DNA of 64,000 bases from Paenibacillus sabinae T27. Its GTDB lineage: Bacteria; Bacillota; Bacilli; Paenibacillales; Paenibacillaceae. The notes beneath the pieces were generated by a model. The model saw only the letters and a program-made list of their open reading frames with translations, was not told where the DNA came from and searched no databases. The DNA lies in assembly GCF_000612505.1 (NCBI RefSeq), contig NZ_CP004078.1, positions 519,001 to 583,000 of the forward strand, in the 5' to 3' direction. The stretch's first letter is position 1. Every line of letters starts with the position of its first letter. Positions 32,925 to 40,798 of this stretch are shown here, piece after piece. The position numbers and the translations under genes are program-made.

Positions 32925-35459
32925 ATGAAGCCAAAAAAGAAATGGGTGCCATTAATTTTAGCAGGTGCAGTCCTTCTCTCAGGCAATGCTCTTTCCCAGC
33001 TTTATTCTCCCCAAACCGCCTATGCGGAAGTACAGCAGCCGGCTCCTGATACGCCTTTGGATAAAAACAAGCTGCAGCAGCCGATGGCCGTGCAAAGCGT
33101 CCGGCAGCTGGACAACGGCGTAAAGCTTGATTTGGGCGCAGAGGAAGCTTATATCCGTTTGCTCACTTCCGACATGGCCAAGGTATCGATCTTAAACAAA
33201 GGTGAGGAAGAGTTTGTCTCCCCAGGGATTGCTAAGACGGATTGGGGAACTCCCAAATTCAAAGTGAAGGAAGACGACAAGAGAATCATCATCACTACCG
33301 ACAACCTGTCGATTGACATTAATAAAAGCCCGTTTGGAATCAAATATCTGGATAAAAACGGGAATGTTATTAATGAAGACGACATTAAAGGTTCCGGTTA
33401 TGAAGACGGAAAGCCATACGTGTTCAAGAAAACGGACAAGGCCGAAAACTTTTACGGTTTCGGCGAGCAAACCGGCGGTTTGAACAAACGCGGTTATGAT
33501 ATCGGCATGTGGAATACGGACGCGTACTCCTATACGAAAGACACGAAATATGTGTATGCCACCATTCCGTTTTTTATCGGCTTGAAAGGCCAAAAGGCGT
33601 ATGGCCTCTTCTTCGATAATACGTACCGTTCCCATTTCAACATGGCTAAGGAAAGTGACGATTACTATTATTACTACGCCGATGGCGGAAAGCTGACCTA
33701 TTATTTTATCAACGGTCCGGAAATCAAAGACGTCGTTGACCGGTATACCGATTTGACCGGCAAGATCAATTTGCCGCCGGAATGGTCTCTCGGTTTCCAG
33801 CAAAGTAAATGGGGTTACTGGCAGGATGACATTGTTCGGGTGGCCAAAACATTCCGCGAAAAGCAAATTCCCGCCGATGCAATGTACGCGGACATCGATT
33901 ATATGAATGACTACCGCGTATTTACCTGGGGACCGAAGTATTCCGATCCGGACAAGCTGAAGGCAGATATGGACAAGCTGAATTTCAGATATGTTACGAT
34001 CAACGACCCGGGTGTCAAAGTTGACGAAAGTTTCGATACCTATCAGGAAGGAACCAAGAACAATTTCTGGGTTAAAAATGCCGACGGCAGCCCCTATGTC
34101 GGTTATGTTTGGCCGGGCGACTCTGTTTTCCCTAACTTCCTGAGATCGGATGTCCGCGACTGGTGGGCAAAAAAGCACAAAGCGCTGTTTGACAAAGGGG
34201 TATCCGGTATTTGGAACGATATGAATGAACCGGCCGTGTTTGGCGGTCCAGGATGGTCCATGCCGCTGGATACCGTCTATGAGGCTGATGACGGAAGTAA
34301 GAAGCAGAACAAAGAGATTCATAATATCTTTGCCCATCTGGAAAATGAAGCGACGTACGAAGGATTCAAAGTGAACAAGCCGAACATTCGCCCGTTCGTG
34401 CTTACTCGTGCTGCGTATGCGGGAACCCAGCGTTACGCCGCCATCTGGACCGGCGATAATACAAGCAACTGGGATCATCTCCGCATGACAATCCCGATGA
34501 ATTCGAATCTCGGATTATCAGGCGCAGCGTTTGTTGGCAACGACATCGGCGGCTTTGCCAAACCGACAGCGCAGGATCAGCCAACGCCGGAGCTTTTTGC
34601 CCGGTGGATCGAAGTCGGCGCCTTTGTGCCTTTCTCCCGGGACCATTACAGCTGGGATAAGGAGCAGGAACCGTGGGCATTCGGCAAGGAAGTCGAGGAC
34701 ATCAGCCGGAAATATATTTCCTTGCGCTACGAATTGCTGCCTTACCTGTACAACCAGTTCAAGCGTGCGCAGGAAAGTGGGCAGCCTGTACAGCAGCCGC
34801 TCGTCTATCATTTTCAGCATGATCCAAATACCTATAACAACGACAATCAGTATATGTTCGGCGATTCGCTAATGATCGCACCTGTAGTGAATCAAGGAGC
34901 AACGTCCCGCAGCGTGTATTTGCCGGCTGGCGTGAAATGGGTCGACTACTGGACAGGTGAAGAGTTTGAGGGCGGCCAAACGATCACGAAGCAAGCCGAT
35001 CTCGGCACGCTTCCTATCTATGTGAAGCAAGATTCGATCATTCCTCGCCGCGAAGTTCAGCAGTACACCGGCGAGAAAAAGCTGACAAATCTGATTCTTG
35101 ACACGTACCTCGAAGGCCAGGCTTCCTACAGCTTCTATGAAGACGATGCAAATACAGAGGATTACACGAGAGGCGAATTCAATGTTACCGACTTCCGTGT
35201 AGAGCAGAAAGGAAATCACATCGAATTCGAACAGGACAAACAGACGCAAAACTACGATTCTGACATCCAGTCCTACACGCTGAAGCTGCATGATGCCAAA
35301 GAGCCGAACAAAGTTCAGGCGGCTGAGAACAAATACGGCAAAGCAAGCAGCTTTGACGAACTGAACCAACAAGCAAGCGGCTACTACTTCGATGCTGCAG
35401 CGAAAGTTCTGTATGTTAAAATCCCTGCAAACGAAAGCCACAAAGTAAAAATCGATTAA
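32925..35459 (+). CDS. Secreted GH31 alpha-glucosidase-type enzyme 2
   Basis: An 844-residue paralogue of the preceding gene with the same layout: signal peptide (cleavage near AYA-EV), GH31 N-terminal domain, catalytic barrel, C-terminal beta domains. The nucleophile is D432 in GIWNDMNEPAVFGG, the canonical alpha-glucosidase motif, and the acid/base D511 in WTGDNTSNWDH. It lacks the short insert (NDGDSPSVKQNINR region) present in copy 1 before EPWQFGKE. ATG 32925 follows GAAGGAGAGAAACCAA, the same leader as copy 1, showing tandem duplication. Together they probably trim alpha-glucans or oligosaccharides outside the cell. Confidence 0.88.
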   Translation: MKPKKKWVPLILAGAVLLSGNALSQLYSPQTAYAEVQQPAPDTPLDKNKLQQPMAVQSVRQLDNGVKLDLGAEEAYIRLLTSDMAKVSILNKGEEEFVSPGIAKTDWGTPKFKVKEDDKRIIITTDNLSIDINKSPFGIKYLDKNGNVINEDDIKGSGYEDGKPYVFKKTDKAENFYGFGEQTGGLNKRGYDIGMWNTDAYSYTKDTKYVYATIPFFIGLKGQKAYGLFFDNTYRSHFNMAKESDDYYYYYADGGKLTYYFINGPEIKDVVDRYTDLTGKINLPPEWSLGFQQSKWGYWQDDIVRVAKTFREKQIPADAMYADIDYMNDYRVFTWGPKYSDPDKLKADMDKLNFRYVTINDPGVKVDESFDTYQEGTKNNFWVKNADGSPYVGYVWPGDSVFPNFLRSDVRDWWAKKHKALFDKGVSGIWNDMNEPAVFGGPGWSMPLDTVYEADDGSKKQNKEIHNIFAHLENEATYEGFKVNKPNIRPFVLTRAAYAGTQRYAAIWTGDNTSNWDHLRMTIPMNSNLGLSGAAFVGNDIGGFAKPTAQDQPTPELFARWIEVGAFVPFSRDHYSWDKEQEPWAFGKEVEDISRKYISLRYELLPYLYNQFKRAQESGQPVQQPLVYHFQHDPNTYNNDNQYMFGDSLMIAPVVNQGATSRSVYLPAGVKWVDYWTGEEFEGGQTITKQADLGTLPIYVKQDSIIPRREVQQYTGEKKLTNLILDTYLEGQASYSFYEDDANTEDYTRGEFNVTDFRVEQKGNHIEFEQDKQTQNYDSDIQSYTLKLHDAKEPNKVQAAENKYGKASSFDELNQQASGYYFDAAAKVLYVKIPANESHKVKID

Positions 35460-35480
35460 TCGTATGGCGAGCATCAAATG

Positions 35481-35524
35481 AAAAACGGGCTGAGAGACAT
35501 TGTCGCTCCAGCCCGTTTTTTACG
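35481..35524 (+). terminator. Rho-independent terminator after GH31 gene 2
   Basis: AAAAACGGGCTG pairs with CAGCCCGTTTTT, a 12-bp stem ending in a T-run. Confidence 0.85.
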
Positions 35525-35613
35525 TTATTCGTATCCATTTCTATCCGAACTGAAAGATTAGATACAGCATTCAGGAGTATAGGAACGGCTGTCTCCGTAG
35601 GTACCGGCGTTCA

Positions 35614-35658
35614 GATTCAGCGCGGTGAACCGTATCATAAGTAAGGGCAAGTTTTTAG
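35614..35658 (+). repeat. Dispersed hairpin repeat, copy 6 (part of a ~130-bp repeat)
   Basis: GATTCAGCGCGGTGAACCG then TATCATAAGTAAGGGCAAGT and a T-run. The surrounding 35549-35676 matches 15908-16047, including AACGGCTGTCTCCGTA and TACCGGCGTT. Confidence 0.8.
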
Positions 35659-35778
35659 GGTGAAGCTCGCAGTAGCCTGCCCTTTCCACCGTTTCGGCAG
35701 AATTCCTCGATGCCATACCAACGTATGACGAAACGTTGCAACTCACTTCATTTGAAATTAACTCTGTCGTTAAAGTTC

Positions 35779-36582
35779 CTACACCCTGTTTCTTTCCATC
35801 CATGCGGCTGCCCAGTCCACCAGCGGCCGTTGCTCCAGAAATCGGACTTCAGCGTTTCCGATTCTATGAATCTTGATATTCATTTCTTTATCATAGTCGT
35901 TTCCCAAGCGGACAAAATCCCCGTCGTCCACAGCTTGGGTTTCGTAAGTCACCCATTTGCGCGTTCCTTCCTCCATAATTGCACTGCTTTCATGGACAAA
36001 TTTCTTGGCAGGAAAGTTAGCTATAGTTTCAGCCAGATGCAGCGACGTGTTTTTATTATAGCCGACGCCTATTAGGAGTACGTAACCATTTAGATGATAC
36101 AATTTATCCAACGGGGAGTTCTTCCCGAAGATATTGCATAAATCATGGTTTTGCGTTAGATATTCCGCATGCTTGCCTACTGCGGCAATTGACCGTGCCG
36201 GGTGATTCGACCTTTTGGCTCCCGTCCACTTACGAAACATTTCAGCCACGACGCCCATACCGATCGCAGGGGTTATTTCTTTATCGTAGGGTGGCCAGTA
36301 TTCGCGAATAATCGGCCACCATTCCGTAGGTGCTTCACTGTGGACTCCCGTTGAAGGGTCGAGATTCTTCCATGTCTGGGAAGGCATCATCAAAGTGCCT
36401 TCTTCACCGATAATTTCCAGAAGAGATCGAATTAAGGTTTCGGCTCCGCCTACAACAAAACCCAATTTGCTTAAAGAAGTATGAACGAATATGTGTTGAC
36501 CTTCCCTTAATCCGCAGTTTTTAAATGCATGGATTAGATCTTCTTTCGTTAAGATAGCTCTTGTTTCTTGTAGTTCGGTCAT
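35779..36582 (-). CDS. Aminoglycoside N(3)-acetyltransferase family protein
   Basis: A 267-residue member of the AAC(3)/YokD family. HTSLSKLGFVVGGAETLIRS near residues 34-53 is the signature, MMPSQTWKNLDPS and TEWWPIIREYWPP follow, and LLIGVGYNKNTSLHLAE holds the conserved active-site His. Family enzymes transfer acetyl from acetyl-CoA to the 3-amino group of 2-deoxystreptamine drugs; chromosomal homologues can have other amine substrates (FrbF acts on a phosphonate). Resistance is therefore possible, not shown. ATG 36582 has AAGGCGGAGATCCCAC upstream. A promoter with TATAAT (minus strand, 36688-36683) lies about 100 bp before the gene. Confidence 0.82.
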   Translation of the reverse strand: MTELQETRAILTKEDLIHAFKNCGLREGQHIFVHTSLSKLGFVVGGAETLIRSLLEIIGEEGTLMMPSQTWKNLDPSTGVHSEAPTEWWPIIREYWPPYDKEITPAIGMGVVAEMFRKWTGAKRSNHPARSIAAVGKHAEYLTQNHDLCNIFGKNSPLDKLYHLNGYVLLIGVGYNKNTSLHLAETIANFPAKKFVHESSAIMEEGTRKWVTYETQAVDDGDFVRLGNDYDKEMNIKIHRIGNAEVRFLEQRPLVDWAAAWMERNRV

Positions 36583-36682
36583 GTGGGATCTCCGCCTTTT
36601 CTTATATTAAAATAACCCACTATAATTAGCGGGGTTGTCTCAAGAGCGGCCAAAACAGTAGTGCCCTTCATTCATTTCCCAA

Positions 36683-36708
36683 ATTATACCAACAATATTC
36701 ATTTACAA
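36683..36708 (-). promoter_or_regulatory. Candidate promoter of the AAC(3)-type gene
   Basis: On the minus strand TTGGTATAAT gives an extended -10 (TGn-TATAAT); an imperfect TTGTAA lies about 14 bp upstream. Confidence 0.45.
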
Positions 36709-36726
36709 CAATAGCTCCAGCAGAAT

Positions 36727-36776
36727 AACTTGCCGCTACAGACAGCGCGGTGAACCGTACGGGGCAAGTTTTTTGG
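36727..36776 (+). repeat. Dispersed hairpin repeat, copy 7 (shortened loop)
   Basis: AACTTGCCG (36727-36735) then CTACAGACAGCGCGGTGAAC and GGGGCAAGTTTTTTGG. The middle TATCACAAGTA is deleted, but both arms remain and the T-run is intact. Confidence 0.8.
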
Positions 36777-36898
36777 GGAAAAGCCCGCAGTAGCCTTCAA
36801 AAACGCGGGATGAGTTTGGTATGAGCCATGCGCGGTGTAAAAGTTTTCGCAAACGGAATTCTTCGTACCGGGCAGCTTAGTAGGGTTAAGTCAAGCGA

Positions 36899-36957
36899 TT
36901 GACAATAAGCGGGAAAAAATATACTCTTATAATGAGTGAGTTACTCACTCATTATAA
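36899..36957 (+). promoter_or_regulatory. Promoter and 31-bp palindromic TetR operator
   Basis: TTGACA at 36899-36904 is followed after 15-17 bp by TATACTCT (-10). A perfect palindrome with 15-bp arms spans 36927-36957 (centre TGAGTGAGTTACTCACTCA). TGAGTGAGT-type inverted repeats are common TetR-family operators; the downstream TetR gene is the likely partner. Confidence 0.8.
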
Positions 36958-36990
36958 ATTCAACATTCGTTTTTAAAGGAGATGCAAAAG

Positions 36991-38043
36991 ATGAGTAAAA
37001 CGAACATCCTGCCGGATTTATTACTGCGAAAACGTAATCGACGTAAAAACACAAAGCTGCTTCAGATTCATACGCCGAATCGTATCGTTGAAAGCCGTTA
37101 CGTTAAAATCGGCGATATCGACCAATGGGTAACTATACGGGGAGAGGATTACCATAATCCCGTTCTATTGTTCATCCATGGCGGACCAGCTTCCCCGTAC
37201 TCCATTTTCAGTCCGTTATTGCGTTCGTGGGAGAAGCATTTCACAATCGTTCAATGGGATCAGCGAGGCGCTGGAAAAACGTTCACCAGGAACGGAAAAG
37301 ACGGAAGCGGTACGATCACCTTCGACCGCCTTGCTCAGGACGGCATCGAGTTGGCGGAATATCTGTGCAACAAACTCCGGCATCAGAAAGTTATACTCAT
37401 CGGCAGTTCAGCAGGCAGTCTGATTGGAATTATGATGGCTAAACAGCGTCCCGACCTGTTTTATGCTTATGTCGGAACAGATCAAAATGCTCCGGATCCT
37501 CAGCATCAAACGTACAAAGTGATGCTAGGTGCTTTCCGCAATGCAGGCAATGCGAAGGGAGTTCATTTGGTGGAGAAAATGGGGCCGGACCCCACGCGAT
37601 GGAGCCGGAAAGATTTTGAACTGAGGAATCAGTATCTGGTAAAAGTGATTAACGATGTGCCAAATATGATTATGGATCTGATGCTGCCGTCTATGCTCTC
37701 TTCCCCTGAACACAAGTTCAGTGATCTCATCCATATTTTTAAAGGGATGAATTACACCCTTGGCCACCTGTTTGACGAGTTAGTGGCTTTTGACTTCGAC
37801 AAGGTTGGACTGTGCTTTGAATTGCCTTTCTTTATTATGCATGGCGATCAAGATATCATAACGCCAACGGAAACGGCACAAGCATACTTCGACAAGATTG
37901 AAGCTCCTTTCAAAGAATATGTGCGGATTCGGAATGCCGGCCACCTTGCTTGTTTTTCCCGGCCTGAGCAATGCTTAGAGGAACTTATGAAACGGGTACG
38001 TCCTTTAGCAGCCGGAACAGAGAACGAATTGCAGATGGGTTAA
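36991..38043 (+). CDS. Alpha/beta hydrolase, proline iminopeptidase-like (S33)
   Basis: A 350-residue hydrolase. LLFIHGGPASPYS gives the oxyanion motif and QWDQRGAGKT is the signature of prolyl-iminopeptidase-like S33 enzymes. The nucleophile is in LIGSSAGSLIG (Ser140); the acid and His are in HGDQDIITP and NAGHLACFSRP. It has no signal peptide. ATG 36991 is 9 bp after TAAAGGAG, better than ATG 36982. The 31-bp operator upstream and the TetR gene 61 bp downstream suggest an autoregulated pair; the enzyme may detoxify or use the inducing compound. The substrate is unknown. Confidence 0.8.
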   Translation: MSKTNILPDLLLRKRNRRKNTKLLQIHTPNRIVESRYVKIGDIDQWVTIRGEDYHNPVLLFIHGGPASPYSIFSPLLRSWEKHFTIVQWDQRGAGKTFTRNGKDGSGTITFDRLAQDGIELAEYLCNKLRHQKVILIGSSAGSLIGIMMAKQRPDLFYAYVGTDQNAPDPQHQTYKVMLGAFRNAGNAKGVHLVEKMGPDPTRWSRKDFELRNQYLVKVINDVPNMIMDLMLPSMLSSPEHKFSDLIHIFKGMNYTLGHLFDELVAFDFDKVGLCFELPFFIMHGDQDIITPTETAQAYFDKIEAPFKEYVRIRNAGHLACFSRPEQCLEELMKRVRPLAAGTENELQMG

Positions 38044-38104
38044 ATTTAGAGATTTCGTGGTACTATGAGGATAATTCCTTAATAAGATTGGAGATTGAGG
38101 CTCA

Positions 38105-38704
38105 TTGTCCCCATTAAATAAACACCAGTTGAATCTGATCCGCGACGAGCGTAGAGAACAGATTAAGCAAGCGGCGCTTAAACTATTTGCCCGGCGCGGA
38201 TACTCGGGAACGAAAACGAGTATGATCGCTGCGGAAGCCGGTATCAGCGAAGGCCTTATTTTCCGGTATTTCAAATCCAAAGAAGAGCTATTCACCACAC
38301 TCGTTCAGGAGTTAATGGAAGAAGCGAAGAAGGAAACCGAGAACCTTCAATATTTGTCCGGCTCTCCCTTTGAACAAATCAAGACTTTAACCCAAGGCAT
38401 GCTGGACGAGAGCAGCAAATATGCATTTATGTTCATTCTAAGGGCACGCAAGACGGGTGAAATTCCAGAGGCGGCGGTACGGATTCTAGAACAACATTCA
38501 GTAGATGTTGTACTTGACAGGCTGATTCCAATCTTTGTTCAAGGGCAGCATGCTGGAGAATTCTCCTTGGGAGATCCACGGAAGCTGTTGGCCTGGTACT
38601 TTTACATCATCAATTGTCTTATTTTGGAGGAAGTTGAGAAGGAAGAGTACAGGTTGCCGGATGTGGACTTCTTAATGCGATTATTGACAAACGGGAAACG
38701 CTAG
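38105..38704 (+). CDS. TetR family transcriptional regulator
   Basis: A 199-residue regulator with the N-terminal TetR domain: IKQAALKLFARRGYSGTKTS and AAEAGISEGLIFRYFKSKEE (residues about 20-62). The helical ligand domain is unassigned. The start is a TTG at 38105, with GATTGAGGCTCA upstream; no better start exists before the domain. It probably binds the long TGAGTGAGT-type palindrome in front of the hydrolase gene upstream. It ends 9 bp before the end of the convergent OYE remnant. Confidence 0.82.
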   Translation: MSPLNKHQLNLIRDERREQIKQAALKLFARRGYSGTKTSMIAAEAGISEGLIFRYFKSKEELFTTLVQELMEEAKKETENLQYLSGSPFEQIKTLTQGMLDESSKYAFMFILRARKTGEIPEAAVRILEQHSVDVVLDRLIPIFVQGQHAGEFSLGDPRKLLAWYFYIINCLILEEVEKEEYRLPDVDFLMRLLTNGKR

Positions 38705-38713
38705 TCCAATCTT

Positions 38714-39136
38714 TCAAATGATAGAGCCATCATGACGCTCAAGTGGAAACCAGTCTGGGATATCTATAATAAATTTCCAAAGCGAGTCGGGTATAATCAG
38801 CTTTTCCTGGTCTTTAACGGACAGGGTTGTTTTAATTTCTCCTTCAACTCCTTGCGCAATCTTCTCGATCCAGTCCGGTTCCATAATGATCTCACGTCCT
38901 AATGCAATAATTGGAACGCCTGATTGCAACGCTTTAACGGTATTTTGAGGAGTACGGATGTTTCCAACACCGATAACAGGAACCTTATGGCCGACTCGTT
39001 CTTGAATAATTTCCAAGCGAGAGCGGGAATCATCGATACCTCGACGTGGAACAGACCAAAAATCATTCAACGAAATATGCAGATAATCAAGCCCTTTAGA
39101 TACAAGAATCTCTATAAATTCAAGCGTGTCGGCCAT
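38714..39136 (-). pseudogene. C-terminal remnant of an NADH:flavin oxidoreductase (old yellow enzyme)
   Basis: The 140-residue minus-strand frame reads like the last third of an OYE/YqiG-type barrel: KGLDYLHISLNDFW, PVIGVGNIRTPQNTVKALQS (strand 7 and phosphate-binding), IALGREIIMEPDW. The first two thirds, with the flavin and catalytic Tyr/His regions, are missing. The sequence stops at about 39137, directly abutting a headless LysR fragment on the other strand. ATG 39136 is internal and has no ribosome site, so this is a remnant. Confidence 0.85.
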
Positions 39137-39139
39137 TGT

Positions 39140-39382
39140 AATTCCTGGCGTTACGATAGCGCAACACTCCTAGCGATGGTTCGTGAAGGACTTGGTATTA
39201 CGCTGTTGCCGCGTATGATGCTACCTAAAAAGCTGGAGGGAGTCGTTGCGCTTCCGCTCAATCCTCCACAAATGTTACAGATCGGACTCGCTGTCAGGTC
39301 GCAGGAAATAGCATCGCCAGCAGCCGTGCTGTTTGTTCAAACGGTATTGGCCTGGATGCAAGAGGTTGGGGAAATCTCATAA
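39140..39382 (+). pseudogene. C-terminal remnant of a LysR family regulator
   Basis: From about 39143 the plus frame reads SATLLAMVREGLGITLLPRM and LPLNPPQMLQIGLAVRS, ending AVLFVQTVLAWMQEVGEIS. This is the end of a LysR substrate-binding domain. The DNA-binding half is gone; upstream of the junction the sequence is antisense to the OYE remnant. LysR and OYE genes are often divergent, so one deletion across their shared promoter would create exactly this head-to-head scar. Confidence 0.82.
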
Positions 39383-39512
39383 CAGCTTGCCCAGCTCAGT
39401 CACCATAGAATTTTGGATTGCCGTGAGCGTCCGGACTCGCTATAACATTCGGGTTTGAATTTGAGTTTATCCGAATGAAACGAGGTAAAGAGGCAGCCTT
39501 TTTGGCCCATTA

Positions 39513-39581
39513 TGTAAGCGCTTAAATTTTGATTGCCATCTGCGATTTCCCTTGTTATAATGCAGTTGAAAAGGTTTCCAA
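39513..39581 (+). promoter_or_regulatory. lacI-type gene promoter with cre-like site and LacI operator O1
   Basis: TTGCCA (39533-39538) and TATAAT (39556-39561) are 17 bp apart. TGTAAGCGCTTAAA (39513-39526) matches the CcpA cre consensus except one position. TTGAAAAGGTTTCCAA (39566-39581) overlaps the start point and matches the TTGAAAA-type LacI-family operator. Confidence 0.78.
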
Positions 39582-39626
39582 GAACCCCGTCAGAAGAACG
39601 AAAGCAAGAAGAAAGAAGACCTGAAT

Positions 39627-40631
39627 ATGAAAGCAACGATCCGAGATGTGGCCCGATTGGCCGGAGTATCCATCAGTACTGTATCCCGCGTGATGAACGC
39701 GCCCGAAACCGTCGTAGCCAGCAAAAGGGACCGTGTTCTGGAGGCGATTCAGCAGTTGCAGTATCAGCCGAACGCGTTTGCGCGCGGGCTGATTTACAAG
39801 AAGTCGTTCACGCTGGGGCTGCTCATTCCCGATATTGAGAATCTGTACTTCGCGGGGATCATCCGGGGCATGCAGGACGCCTGCATCAAGCTGGGGTACA
39901 GCCTCATGATCTGCAACACGGACCGCGACAAAGAGCGTCTGTTGTCTTACATGGATACGTTCCGCGAAAAGCAGGTCGACGGCATCGTATTCGCCAGCGA
40001 CAAGCTGCACCCCGAGTATTACGAGAAGCTGGTCGGATGCCGGATTCCGTTTGTCCTGCTGTCCTCCCACTCCGACGAATACGAGATTCCGAGCATTGAG
40101 GTGGACGATGAGGTTGCCGCCTACGACGCGGTAAAGTTTCTGATTGAACTCGGACACCGGGAAATCGGGATGATTGGGTTCGGCCACAGCGATTCCATGT
40201 CGGGACCGCCGCGGTATGACGGCTTTGTCAGAGCGGTCACTGAATCGGGCCTCGGCCACAACGTAATCAGAGTGAAATATGCGAACCACCGTTTTGAAGA
40301 CGCTTATCAGGCGGCGCATGAATTGTTCACCGACCATCCGGGACTAACCGCCGTGTTCTGCGTGGCCGACGAGTTCGCGATGGGGACGATTTCCTACCTG
40401 AAAGACCGGAATGTGCTGGTGCCGGGGCAGGTATCGGTTATCGGATTCGACAATTTGCGGATGGCGAGCATGTTCATTCCAAAGCTGACGACGATCGCCC
40501 AGCCGATCTATCAGCTCGGATACCGGGCAGCGGAGAAGCTGCATGAGCTGCTGTCGACCGGAAGTGTGGAGGTTCTCCGGGAGAAGATGCAGCATAAACT
40601 GATCGTGCGGGAATCGTCCCGGGAAAAGTGA
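39627..40631 (+). CDS. LacI family transcriptional regulator
   Basis: A 334-residue protein. IRDVARLAGVSISTVSRVMN (residues 5-24) is the LacI helix-turn-helix and hinge start, followed by a periplasmic-binding-like sensor domain (LGLLIPDIENLYFAGIIRGM, GIVFASDKL, SVIGFDNLRMASMFIPKLTT). ATG 39627 has AAGAAGAAAGAAGACC upstream. It precedes the sugar ABC/GH65 genes. TTGAAAA-type operators occur in its own promoter and twice in front of the binding-protein gene, so it probably controls itself and the operon. Confidence 0.9.
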   Translation: MKATIRDVARLAGVSISTVSRVMNAPETVVASKRDRVLEAIQQLQYQPNAFARGLIYKKSFTLGLLIPDIENLYFAGIIRGMQDACIKLGYSLMICNTDRDKERLLSYMDTFREKQVDGIVFASDKLHPEYYEKLVGCRIPFVLLSSHSDEYEIPSIEVDDEVAAYDAVKFLIELGHREIGMIGFGHSDSMSGPPRYDGFVRAVTESGLGHNVIRVKYANHRFEDAYQAAHELFTDHPGLTAVFCVADEFAMGTISYLKDRNVLVPGQVSVIGFDNLRMASMFIPKLTTIAQPIYQLGYRAAEKLHELLSTGSVEVLREKMQHKLIVRESSREK

Positions 40632-40656
40632 AGCCGATGGGTTTCACCTTATGTCT

Positions 40657-40735
40657 TTGAAAACCTTTTCAGAGACGAATGGAAAGACTCTGGCGAAGCG
40701 GGCTGGCACGAGCAACGTTTTGAAAACCCTTTCAA
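40657..40735 (+). promoter_or_regulatory. Two LacI-type operators (O2, O3) before the sugar ABC operon
   Basis: TTGAAAACCTTTTCAG (40657-40672) and TTGAAAACCCTTTCAA (40720-40735) are 63 bp apart, about six helical turns, allowing looping. A clear -35/-10 pair was not identified between them. Confidence 0.75.
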
Positions 40736-40798
40736 GGAGGTGATCCCGCTTATCGGACGGTTGGCCTCAAAAAACAATTAAAGGGGATGTATGAGAAG

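Larger units (their letters stand above)
35460..35778. other. Intergenic region with terminator and long repeat copy
   Basis: A terminator lies at 35481-35524 and a copy of the extended repeat at 35549-35676. The remaining 100 bp before the AAC(3) gene end show nothing clear. Confidence 0.45.
36583..36990. other. Divergent intergenic region with repeat copy, two promoters and a TetR operator
   Basis: Minus-strand promoter near 36683, hairpin repeat copy 7 (36727-36776), about 120 bp of unassigned DNA, then a plus-strand promoter and the 31-bp palindrome at 36927-36957. Confidence 0.55.
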
